Of a DNA stretch of 64,000 nt, positions 1-11,749 are shown one piece after another (the stretch's first letter is position 1; each line of letters starts with the position of its first letter). Location of the stretch: the NCBI GenBank assembly GCA_030765055.1, contig CM060955.1:96564647-96628646 (forward strand), in the 5' to 3' direction. This DNA is from Mantis religiosa (Eukaryota; Arthropoda; Insecta; Mantodea; Mantidae). Below the pieces are notes generated by a model. The model was not told where the DNA came from and ran no database searches. It saw only the letters and a list, made by a program, of their open reading frames with translations. A program made the translations under genes and the position numbers.

Positions 1-740
1 TGAAGCACAACAAAGATGTTATTTGAATGTCTTCCTACCTACCATGTGCTCTGTGACATGCAGTGACACATGTTTTGCAGTAATGAGTTGCATTCGACGA
101 TGAGCCTTGCCCTTGCTAGTAGTGCTGCTTGTTATAGCCATGCCTGGCCGCTCTTACACTGCTCAAGGAAATCGGTAAAAACTTCCTAGCTCTGCTTATT
201 ACATGTTGGAAGACCTAAAAAAAAAAAAAAAAAAAAGTTTGTTACTTCTTCTCCCTCTCTCTCCCTTTCTCTTGACCTCCTTATAGCTAATGTATACATA
301 TTTTGTAATGGGTGTGCTGCTAAAAAATTATACAAAATAGCCATTATCTCATGTTTATCAGCCACTATGTAATCCAGGTGTTGCCCATATATTTTCTCAT
401 TTTCTTATATCTCTGTTCTGCTAGAACATACAAATGACAGATATTTTTCTAAGAGACATCTATGTAAGCTTGTGCCTCAGCATAAAATGTATTTTAAGAT
501 TAAGATGCTTTTCACTTTTTATTGCTGTTGTACACTTTTTATAGTAGTTTCATTTGTTGGGGATGAACATAAAAGAAAGCTAAAATGTTAAGAAATGCTA
601 TGTTTCTTTCTGCCCCAATGATTGAATTATATAGTTTTAGTAGAAAGACTTAAAACTAAGCCAGGTATTAATTTGTCATTTTTGAGCCTTGTTTTGATCC
701 TTCATGAAAGTAGCTATATTTTGTATACTTTTTTTTTCAG
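1..740. other. AMN1 intron, no gene seen
   Basis: This is the 3' part of the intron preceding the first visible AMN1 exon. It has an A-run near 218-236 and pyrimidine tracts, and ends in a long T tract and CAG acceptor at 738-740. I see no exon or recognisable element. Confidence 0.5.
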
Positions 741-955
741 CTCTGTGCAACTTGTTCCCCAGACTTCCATGTTTGAATGTATTGTACATTAACCAGTGCA
801 AAGCAGTAACTGATGATGTAATAATTTCTTTGGCTGACAATTGCCCATTTCTGAAAGAATTGTCTATTGGAGGCTGCCCAAAACTTACAGACATAGCCAT
901 AAAAAAGCTTTCAAGGTTAAAATATCTCTCTTCCCTTAACATTTCTCATTCACAG
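741..955 (+). CDS. AMN1: AMN1 homologue, leucine-rich repeat exon (first visible)
   Basis: This exon encodes about 71 residues of leucine-rich repeats of the cysteine-containing (AMN1/F-box LRR) type. Visible repeat cores are LNVLYINQCKAVTDDVI and LKELSIGGCPKLTDIAI, with the typical C-x-x-(L/V)-T-D pattern. It opens after a T-rich tract and CAG at 738-740 and closes at CAG|GTAAGT (955/956) in phase 0. The first codon is completed by one base from an upstream exon outside the window. It joins in frame to 9016-9181 and 27002-27075. Vertebrate AMN1 is a small LRR protein named after the yeast antagonist of the mitotic exit network; its animal role is poorly defined. The order of repeats and the final peptide support the assignment. 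F-box LRR proteins share the repeat type but not the C-terminal end. Confidence 0.9.
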
Positions 956-1984
956 GTAAGTATAATTGAGGAGTACAGTAATTGCAAAACTTTCAGAATA
1001 GAGCTATACCTGATAAAGATATAGATAATATTTATCAGCAACTAACTTGTTGGTATTGTATATTTTTTTTCATCCTCGGAAACATATACATGTTGTGGGA
1101 CACGTCATTTAATTACATAAGTAATAATAAATACTAAACCTATACAATCATAATCATCCATTTTTACAGATATCTATTAACATACAACAAGAAACAATTT
1201 ATGCAGATTTAAAAATTCTTCTACGCTAAAAAACTATTATCTTTTAAAAGTTTTAATGACATTCTTTTAAAATTTTGTTGAGTCAGTGTCTTTTAAGTAT
1301 TCAGGAAGCTTGTTATACAGATGTAAGCCAGCATATGAGAAACGTTCTCATAGTGTTTCGTTCTATGTGAATTCACAAATAGGTTATGTTTGGCTCAAAT
1401 GTCATATGTATGGATTTCTATAATTGTTTTAAATGAACTTAAATGAGCTCTTAAATGGTTGCTCACTCAGAGGCACAGACAGAGCTAGTGTTGCTACATT
1501 GTAATATTGCACAAGAGCCACAAGTTTCTCACATTACAGCAAACTTCCCTTCAACAATTAACCGCTTCACTGATGGCCATTTAAACCCTTCAGGGGCCGG
1601 AAATGGATACCCAATAAACCAAACAAGACATTTAAATTGTTAAATGCTGTAAAAATTCATCATAAATACAATTCCATATCTTCCGTATTTATTAAATTAT
1701 TTAAATGAAACAAAAACTGGTTTAAAACCCATTAAAGACAGTATACATCTACTGTAACAAAAAAGTAGAGACTACATTTATAAATTGTTGAAATTTCACT
1801 ACTTTGTTTCACTGTAGCAAAAGCCATTCTTTGTGCCGAAAGCGTCTAATATTTGAATCATTTTGTTTTTTGTGTATACGAACCAATGTATGTATGTATA
1901 GCTACGCGACTTCTCCGGTTCAAGGTTTTAGCTTTTAGTTTATTTATGCTATACCAAGTGATAATCATACGAGTATATGTTGTG

Positions 1985-1986
<2 letters not shown>

Positions 1987-2028
<42 letters not shown>
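1987..2028. repeat. (CA)n microsatellite
   Basis: About 21 CA units lie inside piggyBac copy 1. Copy 2 has no comparable expansion at the matching place (about 61875), so the repeat grew after the copies separated. Confidence 0.95.
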
Positions 2029-2030
<2 letters not shown>

Positions 2031-2807
2031 GAAAAAAATCTTTCTGTCGGCATCTGTTATTACAAAGTTTCTGGTAGCCTTATGCAGCTGTTTTCGCTCA
2101 GTATTTTAGTTATTTATACTCTCTCTGTGTTCAGAGTGATTTCTTTTAGCTAAATGAGAGCTAAATGAATGGCACATTTGAAATTGTTAAATTTCAATGT
2201 TAACCATGGCTTATCCCTGTAATGTAGCAAATAAATTAGTTTGCTTATGATGTATACAGGCTTCTGATATTACAGTAGAAAATCTGGAAGATTTGTTGTG
2301 CGATTATGAAGGAGATGTTTAGGATATAGGTAGCAGTGACGTGTACTGGTCTACAGATGGCATGTTAGCTACTCCATTGTTTGGGGGAAATGGCGGGTCA
2401 AATATGGGTGATGTGGATCAGCTATTACTAGCTATCCCTCTTTACGAAAAAACAGTTAAATGGTAAAAAAAGTATTTTTATACCACTGGATGTAACCATG
2501 CACAATTTTTAGTAATTTTCAGAGCTGTAAATTCATGCAAGACATTCACCTACCTGTTCTTTTATTTAACTCCAGAGGCTCTACTCCCATTAGTCCTGGA
2601 CCCATAGGACCAAGGACCTGGGCCTCCTTCTACCTTGGAGCGATGGAAAACTCCAGGGTTCTTTCCATGGGGCAATACCTTGAGTCTAAAAGGCCCTCCC
2701 TTCGACTACTGGGCATATAAATAGCTAGTAACCTAATTGAGTATTATAACCCAGAGGCCTCTTTATACTGGAGGGTAAGAAATTCACCACAACATCACCC
2801 CTCATAC

Positions 2808-2996
2808 TTGAGAGAAAATACTTTCCTAAAAGGATACCACCCACAACCAAAAAAGTTGCAACCATTTCGAAAATGTCTAGTGTGTTGCAAAAGAGAAGTT
2901 TGCAAGGAAACCAGTATTATTTGGTGTGAATCTGCAGATGTGCCCTTGGGTGTTTATCCAGGTTTGGAGGTGTACAATTCAAAAAGAAACCTTTAA
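2808..2996 (+). pseudogene. piggyBac transposase C-terminal cysteine-rich domain remnant
   Basis: The reading frame gives the paired-cysteine pattern CLVC-C ... WC ... DVPLGV, ending NSKRNL and a TAA stop. This matches the C-terminal zinc-binding domain of piggyBac transposases (RCxxC...CxxCxVPLC...F..YH). The catalytic core is absent upstream, so no active enzyme is possible. The same domain recurs with frameshifts on the - strand near 61030-61240. Confidence 0.75.
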
Positions 2997-3654
2997 GGGT
3001 ACGTTTACATCCCTTATAGAACTAATTTAAATTTATTATAAAATAGGAAGATTAAAATAATTGGTATTAAATGAGCATTAAATGCATGTATGCGCAGGAC
3101 GTCTATACACATCCATATCGGTTTGGGGCATTTTAACTTGAACGTCATATGACGTCCATATCGGTGAAAGTGTTAAAAGGAAATGGTAAACCATACTACT
3201 TAAACCCATAATTGCATGTACCCCAATACAAAGTAATATAATGTATGTATAAAGCACTTTTATTATATTCCTTACATCCTAAACCTTATTTATTTTTAAT
3301 TTCTTGCAATAAACATTTATTTCAGTGAGATAGAAATGTGAAATTCTTTTAGTAAAATGCAGAAAGGATTATAAAGACAATAAAATTTAACATTCATTCC
3401 TGTTAAATAACAAAATATATTTAAAAACAAATAGTCATCTTGAAAATAGCATAAGGAATTCATGCTGCAGTTTAGCTTAAATACGAATACATTTAACAAA
3501 TCTGCTGTTTCATGCCATTTCTGGACGACCAACCACAACATTAAATTGAACATTACACTAATCAAACCTACTGTCATACAGTAGAATTGGCACATGGGAG
3601 AAGATTTTCATTTTGAAATAAACAACAATTAATGATGATGTAAAAAATGAAGCT

Positions 3655-3990
3655 AGCTATAGTGAAGCAATAAATATTACACAAATACAACTATTTGCAT
3701 AAAAAACTTCTCTTATTTTAAGAAAATTATACAAATTTACATTTTTTACATCATTTTCTTAAGATAAGTGAAGTTTTTGTTGCAAATAGTTGTATTTGTG
3801 TAACAGTTAATGAATTTTGATTTGTCGCTACTAAGTCCCCTCTAGAAGTACATTTCACCACTACAACAGAAACACCAACATGGCCCAATTGGACAAGTTC
3901 TGAAAATGGGAACACATTCCGGAAACATGTTAACAGGGAAGTGATATTACAATAATATATAATTGTAATATTTGTATGGCTTCACTATTA
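3655..3990 (+). mobile_element. Penelope-like hairpin remnant (family C)
   Basis: About 48 bp at 3678-3730 is inversely repeated at 3753-3803 around an AT-rich centre. It is followed by a segment with a hammerhead-like core (3898-3936). The tail (TTTGTATGGCTTCACTATT, from about 3970) is inversely matched upstream near 3661 and recurs near 56290. A Penelope coding relic lies next to it at 4090-4790. Its limits are not sharp and no target duplication was found. Confidence 0.55.
3897..3940 (+). ncRNA. degenerate hammerhead ribozyme core
   Basis: GTT precedes CTGAAAA, then a stem with ACA loop (GGGAA/TTCC), then GAAA, a tiny C-AT-G stem III and GTT|AAC. Stem I is only GTT/AAC. The core has G8 changed to A, so it should be inactive. 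The layout matches the intact motif at 44693-44733. Confidence 0.4.
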
Positions 3991-4089
3991 TTAGCTTCAG
4001 TTTTTGCATATTAAAATAAATATTAGTGTTACTAGTGCCAACATATCTTAAATAAATTCAATCTTAACACATCACTGTTTCTAGCTTCT

Positions 4090-4790
4090 TCCATATACAA
4101 ATCTGGTGGTTGTTCCAAAAGAATGCCAGTATAGGTGACTTTTCTGTCTGTATTTTATACATTGGAGGTGTTAATTTAGTCTGATTTTCAAGTTTCTTTT
4201 TGTGTTACCTATATGTATTTGATCATAGTCTGCACAGTTTATCTGATACAGGTAAATACCTGATTTCTCAGTGTGAAGGATTCTGTATTTTAAGGATGTG
4301 CAGAGTTGTAAGTTGTATCTGTTTTGAGATGCTAGAATGATATGTTTTCTGAGAATTTTCTTAAATCTTTGCTCTGCCCAAGGATAGTAGGCAAATATAG
4401 TGTTTTGGAAAATTTCTTTTTGAGGTTTTACTGTAGTTATCTCCCTGATGTTTTTAATTATTATGTATTTGTTGATCTTTAGTTGAATGTTTAGGACTGA
4501 AGCTATATGGAGTATATGTGGATGTTCCTTGTTATTTTCTTCTTTGCTGAGGGGAATGTTGTCTAGTATGTGTATTAGACAGCTAAATACTGCAAGTTAG
4601 AAACTTTGCGTTGAACCTATTATTTTTTATATATTTTTTATACTATGTATGAGTATTTCAAATAAGTTCCTGGTTCTGCCAGATAATGAGATCCAGAAAA
4701 TGTAAGAAGCCATCTTTCTCCATTTCCATTGTGAACTGTATATTGAAGATTGAGGAGTTTCAGTACACACACCCACCACACAAAGTGATT
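4090..4790 (-). pseudogene. Penelope-like element coding remnant (end of RT, GIY-YIG)
   Basis: Read on the - strand, broken frames show the end of a Penelope reverse transcriptase (DGFLHFLDLII near 4720-4690). After a linker comes a GIY-YIG start (EKSGIYLYQINCADYDQIHIG, then NTKRNLK) near 4290-4170. These are the two characteristic blocks of Penelope-like elements, in the right order. Several stops interrupt it. It sits inside the first AMN1 intron. Confidence 0.65.
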
Positions 4791-5073
4791 TAGTTTTTAA
4801 TAATAATACTTACTTTTGTAATTAAGTAATCCTAAATGTCATAACAGCAATGGAATATAAATCTGATGCCATGTATTGTTGAATTGTTACTAAGCTCATT
4901 TTTCTCTCATCATGTACCTGCAAATTTCACCTTAAGGTATAACTTAAAATTAAATTTATATATAAAAATGTTGAAGTAGTTTTATACTCTTAACTTCACT
5001 TTCTATAGTTGAAATTACTCTTTATTGTGTTTTCCCCTAAACAAAAATATAAAATTTAATTTTGTAATATGAG

Positions 5074-6420
5074 GTGCACCCAGAAAGTAAGTCCTGATCA
5101 TGTCCAGAGAGGTACTGCCAGTCACACATGAAGTGAAATTTTATGCGCAATGATGGTGTTTGAAGATGCTATGATGATGCACCACGTTGTGGCACCATGT
5201 TGAAGCAGAATTATTTAGGATGAAGGTGGATGCAGATTAATTTCTCACCTTTGGTGACGATCTTGAAGAAATTTAGAAGTTTCTCCTGCAACTCTGGATA
5301 ATTAGATGCATCTGTAATTCTTGAGTGATGAGTTCTTTTTCTTTCCCAGGGTCGCGAAAACAGGGCTGATAAAGATAGTATTACAACTTTTGAATAATGA
5401 ACAAGTAAAAAATACGTAAAAAATACGACTCATCTAAAAATTAATAAGTAATACTTTTCTTGTTCAAAGATGGAAATTTGATTCCTCATAAACATTTTTA
5501 AATTCTTTGATACAATTCCAAATATTAATGTAGTCTTTTCACAACCAGCAGTAGATGCAACGATGAACTATTTCTTTTCTTGCATACATGCTACTTATGC
5601 ATCTTTGATGCACACACAAAATTGTTTCTGCATACACTTGGAAAAAAAAAATATGCACGTCTCACCCCTAAGACATTCATAAGCAGAAGAACAAAATCTA
5701 CGAAAATATTTAACAATTTATCATATTACGTTGTCATGGTTACACCATTACCTACTTTACATTACTTCTTTATTTTATTACAAATACTAATCTCTTTGAC
5801 TGTTCTTAACAAAACATGAAATATCTAAAATAACTGCTACAAAAAGGAATGTGCATGCGCAGAAGTAGAGAGGAAGTATGAGGGAATAATGCAGTAAAGC
5901 TTCAGTCTTGAGACGATGGTGGTTACTGTGCTAGGAGAAAACAGCTGCTCTGATATTGTCTCCCTTCAATTATGAGGTTCGTGCAGTCATCTGATGTTTT
6001 GCTGCTCTAAAGTAATCAGCAGAGATCCATCGCCATTTGTGTCTTGTGTATGGACACATTATGTGCGACAGTATGGTTAGACGATGGTGCAGGCAATGCA
6101 GTGAACGACGAACCACATTCATGATAAAGACTAGTGGCCGACTCTCCCTGGTGACACCAGGGAGTGGTGGAAAGTGTGTGCCAAGGAATTGTACAGAACC
6201 AGCGCTTCACAATTTCAGAACTCTCTTGTCAATTCCCTTAGAAGGCTCACTTACTTTTGCACGAAATTGTGTCCTAGTGGCTTGGTTTGCACAAAGTGTG
6301 TGCAACGTGAATGCCTAGACAACTGGCAGATGAATGCAAAACCAGACATCTAGTCCAGCATTGACATTCCTACAGTGGGATGCAGAAAAAGGTGATGAGT
6401 TTCTCAACAATAAAGAAAAA
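5074..6420 (+). pseudogene. mariner-type transposon relic
   Basis: The left end GAGGTGCACCCAGAAAGTAA resembles mariner terminal repeats. From about 6180 to 6400, shifting + frames give pieces like the mid-region of a mariner transposase: a second helix-turn-helix segment, then a stretch resembling 'lgiskvcarwvPRqLtdeckt' (visible as LDNWQMNAKPD). Many frameshifts and stops are present. The 5200-5900 part shows nothing recognisable. Confidence 0.4.
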
Positions 6421-6539
6421 TCGAGAAAGTCATGCGTATGCACTTTAGAATTTTATCACTATTGCTTCCATACTATAGGTTAGCACCACACACCACTTGT
6501 CACATAAGTATAATTTGCAGAATAGCCTATATTTCTCTA

Positions 6540-7240
6540 TACGAGGGGTAGTCATAAAGTTTTAATTATCACCTCCAAAAAATGAAACTGCAACCATGAA
6601 ACTTGATGGTGGTATTAGTCCTTCTCTACATGTTCACCCTTCAACACGACACATTATTTCCAAAGATAGATGACTTGACAGAACCCTTGGTTATAGAAGT
6701 CAGCATTTTGACTGTTCAGGAAACATTTCATCTCATAAATCACCTCGTTATTCTTCTAGTGCCTGCCATGCATGGTTTCTTCATCCGAGGAAATAGGAAT
6801 CAGGGTGCTATATAAGGCGAATAAGGGGGATGAGGCAAAATTTGTTAGCCTAAAAAAACAGCATCTGTGGCTGTTCTGCGCAGAATGAGCTGGGCAGAAG
6901 ATACCCCCTTGGATAGCTTCTTGCAACGCTTTGTCCCTATAGCCTCCTGTAAACTTATCAGGAGATTTCAGTAGTATGCTCTTGTACCACATATTTTGAA
7001 ATTCCCAGTTTTTTCTTAGAGAGATGGTCTGATGCTTCATTCTTCGTCATCCAGACTTGTGTGACCACACTGAAAGTATCTGCACCACTTGAGCACTGTG
7101 TCATACGATGGTGCATTGTTGCCGTACGCTTCCACCAACTCAGCATGGATTGTTGCAGCGTTGTTCCCCTTCAAATACAAGAAATGATTTACTGCATGAT
7201 ATCGACTTTAATCAATGTACTGCTGCATTTTTTTTATTTA
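6540..7240 (-). pseudogene. mariner transposase relic with internal deletion
   Basis: On the - strand, 7200-7040 encodes the helix-turn-helix region (ATIHAELVEAYGNNAPSYDT, then VLKWCRYFQCG). A collapsed stretch follows, then LPHPPYSPYIAP near 6840 (the conserved LPHPPYSPDLAP box). The C-terminus lies at 6740-6605 (EVIYEMKCFLNSQNADFY ... LKGEHVEK). About 200 residues holding the first catalytic Asp residues are missing. A terminal-repeat-like TACGAGGGGTAGTCATAAAG lies at 6540-6559. The far end was not found. Confidence 0.7.
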
Positions 7241-7326
7241 AGTCTTCTGGCAGCATGCTACAGTGTTGTGGCACAGGGATTTAAATGTGTACCAAGACAG
7301 ACAGGTACCAACAAACAAAAAATTAA

Positions 7327-7640
7327 TGTAAGTTAATTGATAGAAATTAATCATTCCTTTACACTAGCCGTGTATATGCTAAGGTTTTGGATAGATAGTA
7401 AAACTGAAAAATTCAATGCCATAGCCGGGATTTGAACCATAGATCTCCTGGTTTCCATCCAGTCGCTCTTACCCATTGAGCTACCATGGCTGACATGCCG
7501 TCATGACATTAAATCCTCCATTTGACTTACATTTTCCTGGTAAAATACTAGGGGCTCTCGTGTTCGAGATACACCATTTGTGGCAACTTATTACTATTGT
7601 ATGTACTTGAGTCCCAGGCTTCATCATTAAATCATCCATT
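7327..7640 (-). mobile_element. S2 tRNA-derived SINE, copy 1
   Basis: On the - strand it carries a tRNA-like head: A box near 7487 (GTAGCTCAATGGGTAAGAGC) and B box near 7437 (GGTTCAAATCC). The tail after it ends near 7327 at TTAATTGATAGAAATTAATC. The S2 family recurs at least eight times in this window. Confidence 0.8.
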
Positions 7641-7967
7641 AAATTATTTCTAATTCTTATTAAATCCTGGCCTTAAGAAAGTAAGTCGCTACAAACAGTG
7701 TCTCTCGAATACAAGAGCCCCTAGTGGTTTACCGGGAAAATATATGAGTCAGTTGGAGAATTTAGTGTCATGATGGCATGTTGGCCACAGTAGCTCAATG
7801 GGTAAGAGTGACTGGACGGAAACCAGAAGATCCGTGGTTCAAATCTCGGCCATGGTATTGAATTTTTCAGTTTGACTATACCTATCCAAAACCTTAGCCT
7901 ATACACAGCTAGTGTGAAGAAACGATTAATTTCCATCAAATAACTTAAATTAAATAATAAGATTTTA
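7641..7967 (+). mobile_element. S2 SINE, copy 2 (inverted against copy 1)
   Basis: This is the same unit in + orientation, with A box GTAGCTCAATGGGTAAGAGT near 7790 and B box GGTTCAAATCTC near 7838. It forms a head-to-head foldback with copy 1. Confidence 0.8.
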
Positions 7968-8275
7968 GTTAATTGATGGAAATTAATCATTTCTTCATAC
8001 TAACTGTATATAGGCTAAGGTTTTTGATAGATAGAGTCAACATGAAAAATTCAATGTCATGGCCTGGATTTGAATGACAGATCTCCTGGTCTCCGCCCAG
8101 TCGCTCTAACCCATTGAGCTACCATGGCCAATGTGCCATCCCGACATTAAATTCTCCATTTGACTCGTATATTTCCCTGGTAGACCACTAGGGGCTCTCA
8201 CATCCGAGATACACCCTCTGTGGCAACTTACTATCGTAAGTACTTGAGGCCCAGGCTTCATCATTTAACTCTTAT
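7966..8275 (-). mobile_element. S2 SINE, copy 3
   Basis: - strand copy starting from GTTAATTGATGGAAATTAAT. The reversed tRNA-like head is at 8052-8130 and the AGTACTTGAGGCCCAGGCTT segment is near 8240. It abuts copy 2 tail to tail. Confidence 0.8.
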
Positions 8276-8740
8276 TATTTTAGTTAATTGATGGAAATTA
8301 ATCATTTCTTCATATTAGCCGTATATAGGCTATGGTTTTCGATAGATAGAGTCAACATGAAAAATTCAATGCCATGGCCGGGATTTGAACCACGTAATGG
8401 TAGCTCAATGGGTTAGAGCGACTGGGTGGAGACCAGGAGATCCATGGTTCAAATCCTGGCCATGGCATTGAATTTTTCACGTTGACTCTATCTATATAAA
8501 TAAGAGTTTAATGATGAAGCCTGGGACTCAAGTACTTACAATAGTAAGTCGCCAAAAACAGTGTATCTCGAATACAAGAGCCTCAAGTACTTGACCGGGA
8601 AAATATATGAGTCAAATGGAGGATTTAATGTCATGAAGGCACATTGGCCATGGTAACTCAATGGATAAGAGCGACTGTACGGAAAGATCCATGGTTCAAA
8701 TCCCAGCCAAGGCATTGAATTTTTCAGTTCAACTCTATCC
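8276..8740. mobile_element. S2 SINE, composite foldback copies
   Basis: A - strand partial copy (8281-8392) breaks off at the B box and switches directly into a + strand head (8393-8500). A nearly full + copy (8500-8740) follows. The abrupt strand switch within the tRNA-like head suggests template switching or a nested insertion rather than a simple tandem array. Confidence 0.75.
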
Positions 8741-9015
8741 AAAAAATTAATTACTCTACTTTATTTTTTTGAGGTGATAATTGAAACTTTACAACTACCC
8801 CTCATAGGTAAATACCATATTTTACAAGTATCACAAGCAAACAAAATGGCATCTGCAGCACTTTGTAGAGATACACAATGTAAAGTGATACTTCTTTGAA
8901 GCTTTATATTAATATAGGTATTAAAATGGTAAATTGCATTTGGTACCTGTTGGTGAATTGACAAGAAAGGAAACAATCTGATTTTTCAATCACATGAGAG
9001 AACTTATATTTTCAG

Positions 9016-9181
9016 GTGAGCGATAAAGGCATTTTGGAATTCGTAAAAGGTGAATGCAGTAATAGTTTAACTGAGCTACTTCTTGACAACTGCCTTCAGG
9101 TAACAGATTTTGGAATCCAGGCAATAGTAAATCACTGTGATAATATAAGTAGCCTGATCTTTAACGGATGTCTTGTTTCAG
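9016..9181 (+). CDS. AMN1: AMN1 homologue, second visible exon
   Basis: The exon continues the leucine-rich repeats in frame from 955: VSDKGILEFVKG, LTELLLDNCLQVTDFGIQAI, then ISSLIFNGCLVS. The acceptor is TTTTCAG at 9009-9015. The donor is G|GTAAAT after 9181, leaving phase 1. The junction with 741-955 gives SHSQ-VSDKG, like the T-Q-V-S-D-x-G step in animal AMN1 proteins. The preceding intron is 8.06 kb and the following one 17.8 kb; both are filled with repeats. No stop or frameshift is seen, so this looks like a working gene. Confidence 0.92.
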
Positions 9182-10149
9182 GTAAATTCCTTGGATTCTT
9201 ATTTTATAAGTTTTAACCATAGCAGGTAGAAGCAGAAACTGTGCTCTCCCTTTTAATCTCAGTAACCACTGCCTAAAACAATGCTGGGTTGTCATTGCTC
9301 CAGCTTGGCTAATTAATGCAAGCTAAAGCATATTGCTATTTATGTTTTCTTTTTCCCCTCTTGTAGCAGACATTAATAGCTATTGCATTCAAAGGGAAGG
9401 AAGTTGTGATCCTATCTCTTGATATTATCCATTAGAGCAAAATTAAAATTGACAGTTTTGAAGTACAGTAGTTTCACAGCTTGCTAACTGTAATGGTGGC
9501 TGTTTTACTGTCATGTTTAAAGTAACATACTTTAATGTATTTCATAAAACAGAAATCTCTGTTGCATAATTGGAGTGTCTGTGCTATTGTTTATAGATAC
9601 TATGCTGCAGGTCTTGAGACCCTCTGAACCTAAAACAACAGTTAAAAAAAGGTGCATTTCTCTTCTACCTAGAATTTTTACTAACAAGGAAAGCACTTGG
9701 GGTCGAACAAACATATCTGTATGAAAGTTTGGCTATAGGACCATTACATACCTCTCAAAGTGCTGGTGGGTGTCGTCTTTCTGTAAAACTGTGCAACCAT
9801 ACTCTAGATATCACTATAGATGTCATTGTAGATGCCACACGCAATGCAGATATCTTAAATATAAATGTAATGTGAATGACTGTAAAATGTACAGTGAAGA
9901 AAAGCAAGTTGATCACATGTCATATTTGCACATTCTATAATATCGGTGTTGAATTCCACGTCAAATACACTTTTGAAGTTTTTCATTGGTTCACCAATAT
10001 CATAGCCAGCATTTTGCCATGTGTAACAAAGCATTGGTCTATATACTCCCACAGATAACTAATTGTAAATGACAGAATGCAAATTCATGATAAAGAATCT
10101 GTCATGCACTTTTGGCTGTATATTACTGGAATGTAGTTTAATAAAGTCT
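9182..10149. other. AMN1 intron stretch, nothing recognised
   Basis: No exon, transposon domain or SINE head was recognised here. Short open frames have no family features. Confidence 0.4.
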
Positions 10150-10150
10150 G

Positions 10151-11745
10151 TTATTCTCTTGGCATATATTTATATTGCCTGAAAAAATACACATCAAGAG
10201 GTTGTGCATATTTTGTGGTTTTAGGTGGAATTATTTTTAAATTTACATCTTTTCCACCAGATATTTCCAGTAGTACTTGTTCATCCTTATCTCCAGACCA
10301 GGAGTCACAAAGTACTAATGACTTTCTTGACAAATTTGGATTCAAAACTAATAGAAAAAATGTCTTCAGGTGTTGTTTTGTCATCTTCCCACTCACACTT
10401 GCATCGACGAAGACATTTGGAGGGCACCTAGTTTCTATTTCCCTTAACACTGGGGTCCAAACTTTCCACTAGATTCTTGGAAGCAAATATAGAGTTCTAT
10501 GAATAAACTGCAACACTTTTAGCGACACACTACACTAATTACTTATTTGATTGTAAAATCTTCCAGGACAGGTTTCAAAACGTATTCGTTTCATCCTCAG
10601 TCTCTCGACTGAATAACCTTTGGTTATTTCTGGAAGTTAAGGAATAGCTTGCTATCTTACTGCCATCTATCGGTGCCAACACAAACTTATTGACAACATC
10701 TATTGTCATTGCAGTTGCAGTTTATTAGTAATACTTAGTTTGCTTTACAGTCAGTAACTTCAGTTTTTTTTTTACAAAAACTACAGTTTAATTGGTTTGA
10801 AGCATTGCTTTGGTCACTTTGCAATTGCGTGATGAATTTTGAAATCCCACCAAAAGATGTCACTGCCAGCAGCTTCAGTTTTCTACAAAAATATAAAATT
10901 TGTTTGCCAGTCGTCCTTCCATTGATATAGCAACATCAATCATGTAACTGTGTTACACTGTTAACTGATTGCAACACTGAAACAATGTTTCTCTCCCCTT
11001 TCATGGTTAGCATTTTGTCAGAAGAAAGCTCATAGTTGAACTGACTCTGACTACAGTTCCATACAGAACTAATTTAGATTTTTTCTGTCGTGATATGCTC
11101 ATTGACATCAGCAATAAATGTCTGAGCTCTTTGAATCAGCTATTCTTCGTCATCCTCATCTTTTCGTTCTTGGAGCTTAGTGATACAGCATGATGTTATC
11201 CTAAACTTCTTTTTCAAATTAGTAATAAATCCTAGTGAAGCTGTAAAGTTTGTACACTCAAGATTTCTGGCTACATCCAATGCCCAATGTTGTAAATGCC
11301 AATAATGAACAGTAGAACCGCATTCTTGCGCTTCATCGAACTTCGCTATTACATGCCCCTGATCTTGAACTGCAGTGTAAATTTCGTTTGAAAACTGTAT
11401 TTCCTTGTTTCTTTGCCACGTAGTTCAATATGTTTTTAATATTGCTTTTAGCCTTCAGTTTAGGGTATCTTTTCAGAAGCTTGTCATGTATGTTGAAACC
11501 TCTTATGTAATAATCGTCGTATATGTTCTTCAGTGTGCTGTCATCAAATGCTGTGAGATACTTGCGACTATAACCTTCTTGTCAGGAGAGGGTTGAAATT
11601 TACTGTCACTGCTTCCATCGCCTCTTCCTGCACTTGCTGTGTCACTACCGCTTGCAATGAGTTCGTCATCATCACTAACCTCATAATTATGTGTTAGTGT
11701 TACAACAGTATCTGTTTCTAACTTATGCTCATATTTCTGCACTAT
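10151..11745 (-). pseudogene. pogo/Tigger-like DDE transposase relic
   Basis: Read from 11742 down, the first frame has an acidic Ser/Asp stretch (11700-11600). Next comes a helix-rich part (RGFNIHDKLLKRYPKLKAKS near 11510-11440) and LQHWALDVARNLECTNFTAS near 11300. YELSSDKMLT follows near 11020. The last frame, 10450-10151, has LVLCDSWSGDKDEQVL, then IIPPKTTKYAQPLDVYFFRQ, the end of a pogo/Tigger-like DDE domain (D in LCDSW; PPxTTxxxQPLDV box). Several stops and frameshifts are present. It is a dead copy in the second AMN1 intron. Confidence 0.7.
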
Positions 11746-11749
11746 AATA

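Larger units (their letters stand above)
1562..3172 (+). mobile_element. piggyBac-type element, internally deleted, copy 1
   Basis: The element lies between TTAA at 1558-1561 and TTAA at 3173-3176, the piggyBac target duplication. The ends are imperfect inverted repeats (CCGCTTCACTGATGG at the left; the complement of GGTGAAAGTG at the right). It keeps an N-terminal acidic piece (2250-2530) and the cysteine-rich C-terminal zinc domain (about 2805-2996; CLVCCKREVCKE...WCESADVPL). The central DDD catalytic region is missing. A second copy with the same architecture lies inverted at 60862-62289. Copy 1 carries about 150 bp near 2559-2709 that copy 2 lacks. It is non-autonomous. Confidence 0.85.

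Noticed and set aside
1853..2077. Open frame with a His-Thr repeat
   Set aside because: It is the translation of the CA microsatellite inside a piggyBac remnant.
7420..8720. Possible tRNA genes (A and B boxes)
   Set aside because: The heads lack paired acceptor arms and terminators, recur many times with the same SINE body, and occur in both orientations.
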